Source: Actinophytocola glycyrrhizae (GTDB lineage Bacteria > Actinomycetota > Actinomycetes > Mycobacteriales > Pseudonocardiaceae). From it: a stretch of DNA of 64,000 nt. Under the pieces are notes generated by a model. It searched no databases. It was given only the letters and a program-made list of their open reading frames with translations, and was not told where the DNA came from. Both the position numbers and the translations under genes were made by a program. Below are positions 31,360 through 39,528 of this stretch, in pieces. The stretch's first letter is position 1; every line of letters begins with the position of its first letter. The DNA lies in assembly GCF_042653545.1 (NCBI RefSeq), contig NZ_JBHSIS010000020.1, positions 310,001 to 374,000 of the forward strand. The letters are read 5' to 3'.

Positions 31360-33320
31360 CAGGCGGCGCTCCGTGCCGCGCGCACGACGCCGGTGACGTG
31401 GTCGGCGGACAGTTCGTCGAGCCGGACGTGCGCCCCGGCGATGGCCGTCGCGAGCCGCGCGGGGATGCCGAGCCGCACCGGGCCGTGTTCGCAGTCGACG
31501 ACGACGCTCGCGACCCCGTCGGCGGCGAGCAGTCCCGCAGCGCGCAGCGCGTCGGCCACCGGGTCGGCGCCGGAACGAAGCGGCACGGTGGCCCGCCCGT
31601 CGGTGACGACCACGAGCAGCGGACGGCGGCGGGGATCCCGCAACCGTTCGGTGACAAGGGTCCGGTGTGCGCGGAGCAGCCCGTCCGCGAGTGGAGTGCG
31701 GCCGCCGGTGGTCAGGCGCCGCAGCCGGGCGACCGCCGCGTCGACCGACGACGTCGGCGGCAGCACCAGCTCGGCGCCGTCGCCGCGGAAGGTGACGAGG
31801 CCGACCTTGTCGCGCCGCTGGTAGGCGTCGAGGAGCAGGGCGAGCACCGCGCCCGTGACCGCGGACATCCGCTTGCGCGCCGCCATCGACCCGGACGCGT
31901 CGACGGCGAACAGGACGAGGTTGCTCTCCTTGCCTTCCCGCACGGCGCGGCGCACGTCGGTGCGCCGCAACAGGATGCCGGCACCGGTGCGACCGCGGGC
32001 GAGCTGGTGCGGTGCCGCCGCGGCGAGTGTCCCGACGAGGTGCAGGCCGTGCCCGTGGCCCTGGGTCGCACGCAGCGTGCGGCCGAACCCGGAACGCGCG
32101 CGGGACCGGCGCCCCGGCGCGCCCTCGCCGATGCCGTCGACGGACAGGAGCCTGGCCCGGTAGGCCGGATCGGGAACGGCGGCGGGCCGGGTGGGTGCCT
32201 GGTCGCCACCACCGGCACTGTCCTGCCGGCCACCGTCCGCGACCGGACCGTCCACTTCGGAGTCCTCGGGGCGGTTGCCGGAGCCGGGGCCGCCGTCGGG
32301 ATCGGGTGGGTCCGGCTCCGCGTCGCGCAGCGCCTGCTGGAGCTGCTCCTCGTCGATGCCGGGCTCGTCGAACGGGTCGCGGCGCCTGCGGTGCGGCAGC
32401 GCGAGCCGGGCCGCCGCCTCGACGTCCCGCGCGTCGACCTCGTCGCCACCACGCCACGCGGCGTGCGCGACGGCGGTGCGCGCCACCACGAGGTCGGCAC
32501 GCATGCCGTCCACGTCGAACGACGCGCACAGCGCCGCGATCCTGCGCAGCTCCGGATCGGGCAGCCGCACCGCGGCCAGCACGGCACGGGCGGCGGCGAT
32601 CCGCTCCGCCAGCGCGGTGTCCTCGGGCGCCCACCGTGCCGCGAACCCCGCCGGGTCGGCCTCGAACGCGAGCCGTCGGCGGATCACCTCGGCGCGGGCG
32701 TCGACGTCGCGTGCCGCGGCCACCTCGACGGTGAGCCCGAACCGGTCGAGCAGCTGCGGCCGCAGCTCGCCCTCCTCGGGATTCATGGTGCCCACCAACA
32801 GGAACGAGGCCGCGTGCGACACCGACACCCCGTCCCGTTCGACGTGCGCCCGGCCCATCGCGGCGGCGTCGAGCAGGAGGTCGACGAGGTGGTCGTGCAG
32901 CAGGTTGACCTCGTCGACGTACAGCACACCGCGGTGCGCGGTGCTGAGCAGACCGGGCTGGTAGGCGCGAACCCCCTCGGTCAGCGCGCGTTCCAGGTCA
33001 AGTGAACCGACGAGCCGGTCCTCGGTGGCCCCCACCGGCAGCTCGACGAGCCGGGCGGGCCGGGTGACGGCGGGACCGTCGTGGGGTGCGTCCGGGCACG
33101 CGGGATCCGGCGCGGCCGGGTCACAGCTGAACCGGCAGGCGTCGACGACGGTGACGGCCGGGAGCAAGGCGGCGAGCCCCCGTACGACGGTCGACTTCGC
33201 GGTGCCCTTCTCACCACGCACGAGAACCCCGCCGATGGTGGGGTGGACGGCGTTGAGCAGGAGGGCGAGACGAAGGTCTTCGTGGCCGACGACGGCCGAG
33301 AACGGGTAGCCCGCGGTCAT
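31359..33320 (-). CDS. Fused chelatase ATPase (ChlI/ChlD-type), putative cobaltochelatase subunit
   Basis: A 653-residue AAA+ and von Willebrand A fusion. Walker A is GEKGTAKSTVVRGL (about 37), Walker B is VLYVDEVNLLHDHLVD, and NPEEGELRPQLLDRFGL is the AAA+ sensor region. An acidic Pro-rich linker (about 330-390) leads to the VWA domain with MIDAS DASGSM (about 475) and VVVTDGRA. Before the VWA lies a His-containing QGHGHGLHLV. It replaces the CobS/CobT pair and works with CobN to insert cobalt. It is first gene of an operon led by a cobalamin riboswitch. Confidence 0.92.
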   Translation of the reverse strand: MTAGYPFSAVVGHEDLRLALLLNAVHPTIGGVLVRGEKGTAKSTVVRGLAALLPAVTVVDACRFSCDPAAPDPACPDAPHDGPAVTRPARLVELPVGATEDRLVGSLDLERALTEGVRAYQPGLLSTAHRGVLYVDEVNLLHDHLVDLLLDAAAMGRAHVERDGVSVSHAASFLLVGTMNPEEGELRPQLLDRFGLTVEVAAARDVDARAEVIRRRLAFEADPAGFAARWAPEDTALAERIAAARAVLAAVRLPDPELRRIAALCASFDVDGMRADLVVARTAVAHAAWRGGDEVDARDVEAAARLALPHRRRRDPFDEPGIDEEQLQQALRDAEPDPPDPDGGPGSGNRPEDSEVDGPVADGGRQDSAGGGDQAPTRPAAVPDPAYRARLLSVDGIGEGAPGRRSRARSGFGRTLRATQGHGHGLHLVGTLAAAAPHQLARGRTGAGILLRRTDVRRAVREGKESNLVLFAVDASGSMAARKRMSAVTGAVLALLLDAYQRRDKVGLVTFRGDGAELVLPPTSSVDAAVARLRRLTTGGRTPLADGLLRAHRTLVTERLRDPRRRPLLVVVTDGRATVPLRSGADPVADALRAAGLLAADGVASVVVDCEHGPVRLGIPARLATAIAGAHVRLDELSADHVTGVVRAARSAA

Positions 33321-33354
33321 GCGCGATCCTTCCCCGGGTCCGCGCCCGAGTCGG

Positions 33355-33456
33355 TCTGCAGCGGGGGCCGAGTGTCTGGCTCGCCGGATCGCTCCGGCTC
33401 ACAGTGGCGGGACCGCACCAGATTCGCGCTGGTTTCCTCGCACACCTCGCTGTTGG
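33355..33456 (-). ncRNA. Cobalamin riboswitch upstream of chelatase-cobO-cobB
   Basis: Read on the minus strand, the core is GAGGAAACCAGCGCGAATCT, then GGTGCGGTCCCGCCACTGTG, followed by the B12 box GCGAGCCAGACACTCGG (33384-33368). CAGCG near 33452 and CGCTG near 33359 can close the basal stem. It ends about 35 bases before the chelatase ATG. It should reduce expression of chelatase, cobO and cobB when coenzyme B12 is high. Confidence 0.93.
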
Positions 33457-33495
33457 TTCTCTCGCATCGTGTCAGACACCGCGCGGAAAGTCGAT

Positions 33496-33509
33496 TACGG
33501 TGCCGGTTC
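33496..33509 (+). promoter_or_regulatory. Leaderless promoter of cobL
   Basis: TACGGT (33496-33501) fits TANNNT, with 8 bases to the GTG at 33510 and no RBS. It points away from the riboswitch-led operon on the other strand, so cobL-cobM escape that riboswitch. Confidence 0.5.
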
Positions 33510-34709
33510 GTGGAACCCATCACCGTGGTCGGGATCGGTGCCGACGGCTGGGCCGGGCTCGCGGAACCGGCCAGGAACGCCGTGGCCCGCGCCGAGGTCG
33601 TCGTCGGCAGCGCCCGGCAGCTCGCGCTGCTGCCGGACTCGGTTGCGACGCGGGTCACGTGGCCGTCGCCGATGCTGCCCGCCGTCGAACCGCTGCTCGC
33701 CGAGCACAGCGGGCGGCGGGTGTGCGTGCTGGCGAGCGGCGACCCCATGTTCTTCGGCGTCGGCACCACCCTGGTGCGGCTGTTCGGTGCGGCCGCGCTG
33801 CGGGTGTACCCGCACCCGTCCTCGGTGTCGCTCGCGTGTGCGCGGCTGGGCTGGCCGGTGGACGACGTCGACGTCGTGAGCCTCGTCGGCCGTCCCGTCG
33901 AGTCGCTGATCGCCCTGCCACACCGCAGGATGCTGGTGCTGAGCGCGGGCGCGGACACGCCGGGTGCGGTCGCCGCGCTGTTGCGCGATCGAGGGTTCGG
34001 GCCGACCGCCATGACCGTCCTCGACGACCTCGGCGGCCCGGCGGAACGCAGGCACGACGGCACCGCCGCCACGTGGTCGGCCGAGACGGGCCCGCTCAAC
34101 GTGATCGCGCTCGACTGCCGCGCCGCACCCGGCGTCTCGCCACTCGGCCGCACCCCCGGCCTGCCCGACGACGCCTACGACCACGACGGCCAGCTCACCA
34201 AGCGCGAGGTCCGCGCGATCACGCTGGCCGCGCTCGCCCCGCTGCCGGGACAACTGCTGTGGGACGTCGGCGCGGGCTCCGGCAGCGTCGCCATCGAGTG
34301 GCTGCGCACGCACCCGTCGTGCACCGCCGTCGCCGTCGAGTCCCGGCCCGAGCGCGCGGAACGGATCCGGGCCAACGCCGGCCTGCTCGGTGTCCCCGCG
34401 CTGCGGGTCGTGCCGGGCCGGGCCCCCGGCGCGCTCACGGACCTGCCGCGACCGGACGCGGTGTTCGTCGGCGGCGGGCTGACCGGTGCGGGTGTCGTCG
34501 AGGCGTGCTGGGCGGCGCTGCGCACCGGCGGGCGGCTCGTGGCGAACGCGGTGACACTCGAGTCGGAGGCCGTGCTGACCCGCTGGCAGGCCGCGGTGGG
34601 TGGCACGCTGACGCGGATCGAGGTGAGCCGGGCCGCCCCGGTCGGCGGGTTCACCGGGTGGAAGCCGATGATGCCGGTGACACAGTGGCAGGTGGCGAGA
34701 GAGGCATGA
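33510..34709 (+). CDS. cobL: Precorrin-6Y C5,15-methyltransferase (decarboxylating), CobL
   Basis: A 399-residue fusion of CbiE and CbiT. The N-terminal half (about 1-195) has ITVVGIGADGWAGLAEPARN and CVLASGDPMFFGVG, the tetrapyrrole methylase motifs that methylate C5 and C15. The C-terminal half holds the SAM motif LWDVGAGSGSVAIEWLRTHP (about 250) and catalyses methylation with loss of the C12 acetate carboxyl. GTG start. cobM follows after 31 bases on the same strand. Confidence 0.95.
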   Translation: MEPITVVGIGADGWAGLAEPARNAVARAEVVVGSARQLALLPDSVATRVTWPSPMLPAVEPLLAEHSGRRVCVLASGDPMFFGVGTTLVRLFGAAALRVYPHPSSVSLACARLGWPVDDVDVVSLVGRPVESLIALPHRRMLVLSAGADTPGAVAALLRDRGFGPTAMTVLDDLGGPAERRHDGTAATWSAETGPLNVIALDCRAAPGVSPLGRTPGLPDDAYDHDGQLTKREVRAITLAALAPLPGQLLWDVGAGSGSVAIEWLRTHPSCTAVAVESRPERAERIRANAGLLGVPALRVVPGRAPGALTDLPRPDAVFVGGGLTGAGVVEACWAALRTGGRLVANAVTLESEAVLTRWQAAVGGTLTRIEVSRAAPVGGFTGWKPMMPVTQWQVAREA

Positions 34710-34740
34710 GCTTGCGAGTGGATGGTGGAGGTGGCGACGC

Positions 34741-35502
34741 ATGACGGTGCACTTCGTCGGGGCCGGACCCGGTGCTGCGGACCTGATCACGGTGCGGGCA
34801 CAGCGGCTCATCGCGACGACGCCGGTGTGCCTGTACGCGGGCAGCCTGGTGCCGCCCGAGGTGCTGGCCGGCTGCCCGGCGGGCGCACGGCTCGTCGACA
34901 CCGCCGACCTGACGCTGGACCGGATCATCGCCGAGCTGGTCGCGGAACACCGGCGCGGCAACGACGTGGTGCGGTTGCACTCCGGTGACCCCTCGGTGTT
35001 CAGCGCGGTCGCCGAGCAGGCACGGCGCCTGGACGCCGAGGACGTGCCGTACGAGATCGTGCCCGGCGTGCCCGCGTTCGCGGCCGCCGCCGCGACCCTG
35101 GGCCGGGAGCTGACCGTGCCGGGGGTCGGCCAGACGGTCGTGCTGACCCGCATCTCCGCGCGCGCCACCGCGATGCCGCCGGGGGAGGACCTGGCCTCGC
35201 TGGGCCGGACGCGGTCGACGATGGTGCTGCACCTGGCCGTGCAGCGGATCGACCAGGTCGTCGGGGAGCTGCTGCCGAACTACGGGCCGGACTGCCCGGT
35301 CGCCGTGGTGGCGTACGCGTCGCGACCCGACGAGGTGGTGCTGCGCGGCACGCTCGCCACGATCGCCGGCCAGGTCCACGAGGCCGGGGTGAAGCGCACC
35401 GCGGTGATCATCGTGGGCGACGTGCTCACGGCGGAGGGTTTTCCCGACTCCCACCTGTACTCGAAGGCGCGCGCCCGGCAAGGCGACCGGCCCGGTCGAT
35501 GA
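34741..35502 (+). CDS. cobM: Precorrin-4 C11-methyltransferase (CobM)
   Basis: A 253-residue SAM-dependent tetrapyrrole methylase. The motifs are VHFVGAGPGAADLITVRAQR at the N-terminus, VVRLHSGDPSVFSAVAEQ (about 79-96), YEIVPGVPAFAAAAATLG and VVLTRISARATAMPPGE, all characteristic of CobM/CbiF. It methylates C11 of precorrin-4. It lies downstream of cobL. Its last 77 bases overlap the end of the convergent cbiD gene. Confidence 0.95.
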   Translation: MTVHFVGAGPGAADLITVRAQRLIATTPVCLYAGSLVPPEVLAGCPAGARLVDTADLTLDRIIAELVAEHRRGNDVVRLHSGDPSVFSAVAEQARRLDAEDVPYEIVPGVPAFAAAAATLGRELTVPGVGQTVVLTRISARATAMPPGEDLASLGRTRSTMVLHLAVQRIDQVVGELLPNYGPDCPVAVVAYASRPDEVVLRGTLATIAGQVHEAGVKRTAVIIVGDVLTAEGFPDSHLYSKARARQGDRPGR

Positions 35503-36496
35503 CCAGCACGTCCACGTCGACCGGTGCCCCGGCCAGCACGGCAAGGGCTTCGGTACGGGCGGCCTCCGCGACCCGGTCAGCGAGCGGCACACCGGCCGCC
35601 CGCGCGAGCTGCAGCGCCTCCATCGCGGTGTTGGCGGTCGCGAGGTGAGGCAGGCCCGCCCGTTGTGCGAGACGGTCGAGATTCACCTGCGACCGTCCCG
35701 AGTGGAGGTCGAGGTGCCCGTCCGCGAGCTTGGACAGCTTCGCGAACCCGCCCGCGATCGTGAGCCGGTCCACGGGGTGGCGGCGCAGGTACTTGAGCGC
35801 CGCGCCCGCGAAGTCGCCCATGTCCAGCAGCGCGTCCTCGGACAGCCCGTACAGCTGCGCGACGGCCTGCTCCGACGTGCTGCCGGTGCACGCGGCGACG
35901 TGCCGGTGCCCGGCCGCCCTGGCCACGTCAACGCCGCGGCGGATGCTGTCGATCCACGCGGAGCACGAGTAGGGGACCACCACGCCGGTCGTGCCCAGAA
36001 TGGACAGTCCACCCATGATCCCGAGGCGCGGGTTCCAGGTGTGCCTCGCGAGTTCCTCCCCGTCGTCCACGGCCACCTCGACGATCACGTCGAGGCCGCC
36101 GACCTCGGCCACGGCCGCGCTGATCAGCTGCCGGGGAACGGGGTTGATCGCCGGTTCGCCGACGGGCAGCGGCAGCCCCGGCTTGGTGACGGTGCCGACA
36201 CCGGGGCCCGCGCGGAACGTCACGCCGCTGCCCGGCGGGCCACGGCGGACGGTGGCGCGGATCGTGGCGCCGTGCGTGACGTCCGGGTCGTCACCGGCGT
36301 CCTTGACGACCGCCGCCATGGCCGCGTCGCCGGTGAGCGCGGTCTGGGACAGCGCGAAGGCCGGGGTGTGGCCTTTGGGGAGCACGATCGACACGGGGTC
36401 GGGGAACTCGCCCGTGAGCAGCGCGGTGCACGCGGCCTTGGCGGCCGCGGTCGCGCAGGCGCCGGTGGTCCAGCCACGGCGCAGAGGAGTGCCCAC
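35426..36496 (-). CDS. cbiD: Cobalt-precorrin-5B C1-methyltransferase (CbiD)
   Basis: A 356-residue CbiD protein. Family blocks are LRRGWTTGACATAAAKAA at the N-terminus, VTKPGLPLPVGEPAINPVPR, GIMGGLSILGTTGVVVPYSC and LTIAGGFAKLSKLADGHLDL. It methylates C1 with ring contraction intermediates, mainly known from the anaerobic pathway, here beside aerobic-type CobG. The GTG at 36496 matches the family start; the open frame extends to 36619. It is transcribed alone and is divergent from cobK. The end overlaps cobM by 77 bases. Confidence 0.93.
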   Translation of the reverse strand: MGTPLRRGWTTGACATAAAKAACTALLTGEFPDPVSIVLPKGHTPAFALSQTALTGDAAMAAVVKDAGDDPDVTHGATIRATVRRGPPGSGVTFRAGPGVGTVTKPGLPLPVGEPAINPVPRQLISAAVAEVGGLDVIVEVAVDDGEELARHTWNPRLGIMGGLSILGTTGVVVPYSCSAWIDSIRRGVDVARAAGHRHVAACTGSTSEQAVAQLYGLSEDALLDMGDFAGAALKYLRRHPVDRLTIAGGFAKLSKLADGHLDLHSGRSQVNLDRLAQRAGLPHLATANTAMEALQLARAAGVPLADRVAEAARTEALAVLAGAPVDVDVLVIDRAGRLAGRAPSSTGGSRENPPP

Positions 36497-36554
36497 GGGG
36501 CAAGCCTGCCACCGCACGGGGCCGCGGTCAGCTCCACCCACCTGACGAACCCGA

Positions 36555-36571
36555 TTGAACGGTCCATTCAA
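36555..36571. promoter_or_regulatory. Palindrome TTGAACGGTCCATTCAA between cbiD and cobK
   Basis: A 17-base palindrome with 7 of 8 arm positions paired (TTGAAYGG-W-CCRTTCAA). It lies 59 bases before the cbiD start and 105 before cobK. The shape suits a TetR-like repressor, but no regulator gene is adjacent. This divergent region has no B12 riboswitch core, so another control is plausible. Confidence 0.4.
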
Positions 36572-36675
36572 CCGCTCAGGGGGACCCCCGGTTTTCACGC
36601 TACCAGCGGGCACCGACAATTCCGGTGGCCGCGGCGGCGAGGCGGTCGTGCCGGTCGGCTGTCGGGGGTGTGTTG

Positions 36676-37416
36676 GTGAACCGCTGTGTCGCGATCCTCG
36701 GTGGGACCGGGGAGGCCCGCCTCCTGGCCGGACAGCTGGCCGGACAGCGGGGCACCCGGGTCGTCTCCACGCTCGCCGGGCGGGTGCGGCGACCCCGCAT
36801 GCCGGCCGGTGAGGTGCGGGTCGGCGGGTTCGGGGGGCCGCAGGGGCTCGCCGACTGGCTCGTCGCCGAGAAGGTCACCGCCGTCGTGGACGCCACGCAC
36901 CCGTTCGCGGAGCGGATCAGCGCCGCCGCGGCGAAAGCCGCCCACTACGCCGGGATCCCGCTGGTGCTGCTGCGGCGGCCCGGCTGGCGGCCGGGCCCCG
37001 GCGACGACTGGCACTGGGCCGACTCGATCACCGAGGCCGCGGCGATGCTGCCGGGCCTGGGCAGGCGCGTGTTCCTCACCACCGGCCGGCAGGGGCTCGC
37101 CGCGTTCGCCCGATCCGACCGGTGGTTCCTGATCCGCTGCGTCGATCCGCCCGGCCTGCCGCTCCCCGCCCGCAAGGAGCTGATCCTGTCCCGTGGTCCG
37201 TACACGGTGGACGGTGAGCGGGCGCTCATGACCGGCCACGACATCGACCTGCTCGTCACCAAGGACTCCGGCGGCGACCACACCGTCGCCAAGCTGACCG
37301 TGGCGCGCGAGCTCGGGGTGCCGGTCGTGGTGGTGCGCAGGCCCGCGCTGCCGGCCGTGCCGGTGGTCGCGACCGTCGAGGAGGCCCTCAGCTGGCTGGG
37401 TAGTGCCGCGGGGTGA
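36676..37416 (+). CDS. cobK: Precorrin-6A reductase (CobK)
   Basis: A 246-residue NADPH-dependent reductase. The nucleotide loop is VAILGGTGEARLLAGQL at the N-terminus. The substrate-contacting motif is AVVDATHPFAERISAAAAKA (about 74-93), and LVTKDSGGDHTVAKL sits near the C-terminus, all standard for CobK/CbiJ. It reduces the macrocycle of precorrin-6A to 6B. GTG at 36676 was chosen for the family start. The end overlaps cobIJ by 29 bases in convergent orientation. Confidence 0.93.
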   Translation: MNRCVAILGGTGEARLLAGQLAGQRGTRVVSTLAGRVRRPRMPAGEVRVGGFGGPQGLADWLVAEKVTAVVDATHPFAERISAAAAKAAHYAGIPLVLLRRPGWRPGPGDDWHWADSITEAAAMLPGLGRRVFLTTGRQGLAAFARSDRWFLIRCVDPPGLPLPARKELILSRGPYTVDGERALMTGHDIDLLVTKDSGGDHTVAKLTVARELGVPVVVVRRPALPAVPVVATVEEALSWLGSAAG

Positions 37417-38902
37417 ACACCCGCCGCGTGCCGTCCGGCAGCTCCGTGGTCCGCGTCCGCGACGAGCCGACGATCAGCAGGCACCGCATGTCCACGGTGG
37501 CGGGATCGAACTCCGCCAGCGCCACGACCTCGACCGCCTCCTCGGGGCCGCCGACGTCCCGGCCGATGATCACCGGTGTGTCCGGCGAGCGGTGGTCGAG
37601 CAGCAGTTCCTTCGCCGCCACCAATTGCTCGCGGCGGCTGCGGGACGCCGGGTTGTAGATCGCGATCACGAAGTCCGCCGCCGCGGCCGCCGCCAGCCGG
37701 GACGCGATCACGTCCCACGGCTTGAGCCGGTCCGACAGCGACAGCGTGCAGAAGTCGTGTCCCAACGGCGCACCGGCGCGGCTCGCCACCGCCTGCGCGG
37801 CGGTCAGCCCCGGCACGACGCGCACCGGCACGTCCGCCCACCTCGGGTCGTCGGCCACCTCGAGCACCGCGCTCGCCATCGCGAACACCCCGGGATCACC
37901 GGAGGACACCACGACCACCCGCGACCCGCCGCGCGCCAGCTCCAGCGCGAGCGCCGCCCGCTCGGCCTCGACGGTGTTGCCGGAGGAATGCCTGCGCTGC
38001 CTCGGGTTCGGCGGCACCCGGTCGAGGTAGGGGCCGTAGCCGACCAGGTCGTCCGCCCAGGCCAGCGCTTCCTGCGCCGCCGGGGTGAGCCACGGCCGCC
38101 CGGCCGGACCGAGCCCGACCACCGCGACCGCACCGCCGGACGCCGCCCCGGCGGTGCCGTGCGGTGCGGGCGCCGGCCCGGCCGCCAGGCCACTCGGCAG
38201 CAGTGCGAGCGCGAAGTACGGCACCGAGTCCGGGTCCACCTCGGACAGCGGCGCGACCCGCTGCGTCTCCCACGTCGCCCGCTCCACGTACCGGGCCTCG
38301 TCCAGCCTGCCCGCGTCGGTGAGCGCCTTGCGCACCTTCTCGAAGTTGCGGCCCAGCTTCAGCACCGCGGCAGGACCCGGGCCGGACAGCCGGTCGGCCA
38401 GCACCTCCGGCGGCAGTGTGCCGGGCAGCACGGTGAGCACCTCCTCGCCCTCGACGAGCGGTGCCCGCAGCACGGCGGCGGCACCGCTCACCGACGTCAC
38501 GCCCGGCACGACCTCGGTCGGGTAGCGCCCGGCGAGGCGGGTGTGCATGTGCATGTAGGAGCCGTAGAACAGCGGATCGCCCTCGCACAGCAGCACCACG
38601 TCCCGGCCCGCGTCGAGGTGCGTGGCCAGCTTCGCCGCGCTTTCGGTGTAGAAGTCCGCGATCGCGCCCCGGTAGCCGCCGGGGTGGTCGGTGGTCTCCA
38701 CGGTCAGCGGGTAGACCAGCTGCTCCTCGATCTGGTCGCCGCGCAGGTGGGCGGCGGCGACGCCGCGTGCGATGCTGTGGCCGTGCCGCGCGCTGTGGTA
38801 GGCGACGACGTCCGCCGCCTCGATCAGCCGCGCCGCCTTGAGCGTGATCAGCTCCGGGTCGCCGGGGCCGAGGCCGACGCCGTACAGGGTGCCCGTGCTC
38901 AT
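37388..38902 (-). CDS. cobIJ: Bifunctional precorrin-2 C20- / precorrin-3B C17-methyltransferase (CobIJ)
   Basis: A 504-residue fusion typical of Actinobacteria. CobI covers about 1-240 (LYGVGLGPGDPELITLKAAR, LLCEGDPLFYGSYMHMHTRL). CobJ begins near residue 255 (VAVVGLGPAGRPWLTPAAQE, VVSSGDPGVFAMASAVLE, GHDFCTLSLSDRLKPWDVI). It methylates C20 of precorrin-2 and then C17 with ring contraction. The ATG overlaps the cobH stop as ATGA, so cobG, cobH and cobIJ form a coupled operon. Confidence 0.96.
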   Translation of the reverse strand: MSTGTLYGVGLGPGDPELITLKAARLIEAADVVAYHSARHGHSIARGVAAAHLRGDQIEEQLVYPLTVETTDHPGGYRGAIADFYTESAAKLATHLDAGRDVVLLCEGDPLFYGSYMHMHTRLAGRYPTEVVPGVTSVSGAAAVLRAPLVEGEEVLTVLPGTLPPEVLADRLSGPGPAAVLKLGRNFEKVRKALTDAGRLDEARYVERATWETQRVAPLSEVDPDSVPYFALALLPSGLAAGPAPAPHGTAGAASGGAVAVVGLGPAGRPWLTPAAQEALAWADDLVGYGPYLDRVPPNPRQRRHSSGNTVEAERAALALELARGGSRVVVVSSGDPGVFAMASAVLEVADDPRWADVPVRVVPGLTAAQAVASRAGAPLGHDFCTLSLSDRLKPWDVIASRLAAAAAADFVIAIYNPASRSRREQLVAAKELLLDHRSPDTPVIIGRDVGGPEEAVEVVALAEFDPATVDMRCLLIVGSSRTRTTELPDGTRRVFTPRHYPAS

Positions 38903-39528
38903 TCCGCCTCGCTCGCGATCGCGTTGACGGCGGCCACGGCCATCGCGCTGCCGCCCCGCCTGCCGTGCACCACCAGGTGCGGGAGCACCGAAGCGGCGAG
39001 CGCCACTTTGGACTCGGCCGCGCCGACGAACCCGACCGGCAGGCCGAGCACCGCCGCGGGCCGGGGTGCGCCGGCGGCGAGCAGTTCGATCAGCCGGAAC
39101 AACGCGGTCGGTGCGTTGCCGACCGCGACGACCGCGCCACCGAGCCGGTCACCCCACAGGTCCAGCGCGGCGGCACTGCGGGTGGTGCCCAGTTCCGCCG
39201 CCAGTGCCGGCACGCGGGGGTCGGACAGCGTGCACACGATCTCGTTGCCCGCGGGAAGCCTGCCCCGGGTGATGCCGGACGCGACCATCTGCGCGTCGCA
39301 CAGGACCGGTGCGCCCGCGAGCAGCGCGGCGCGAGCCGATGCGACCACGCCCGGGGAGAAGGCGACGTCGGTGGCCAGGTCGACCATGCCGCACGAGTGG
39401 ATCATGCGGACCACCACCCGCTCGACGTCCGCCGGGAACGCGGCGAGGTCCGCTTCGGCGCGGATGGTCGCGAACGAGCGCCGGTAGATCGCCGCGCCGT
39501 CGCGGAGGTAGTCGATCGCGTCCGTCAT
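38899..39528 (-). CDS. cobH: Precorrin-8X methylmutase (CobH)
   Basis: A 209-residue enzyme that moves the C11 methyl to C12, forming hydrogenobyrinic acid. The active-site His lies in VRMIHSCGMVDLATDVAFSP (about residues 40-59). PVLCDAQMVASGITRGRLPA and PVGFVGAAESK are family blocks. ATGA overlaps on both sides tie it to cobG upstream and cobIJ downstream. The huge open frame running antisense to cobN from here is an artefact of GC bias. Confidence 0.95.
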   Translation of the reverse strand: MTDAIDYLRDGAAIYRRSFATIRAEADLAAFPADVERVVVRMIHSCGMVDLATDVAFSPGVVASARAALLAGAPVLCDAQMVASGITRGRLPAGNEIVCTLSDPRVPALAAELGTTRSAAALDLWGDRLGGAVVAVGNAPTALFRLIELLAAGAPRPAAVLGLPVGFVGAAESKVALAASVLPHLVVHGRRGGSAMAVAAVNAIASEAE

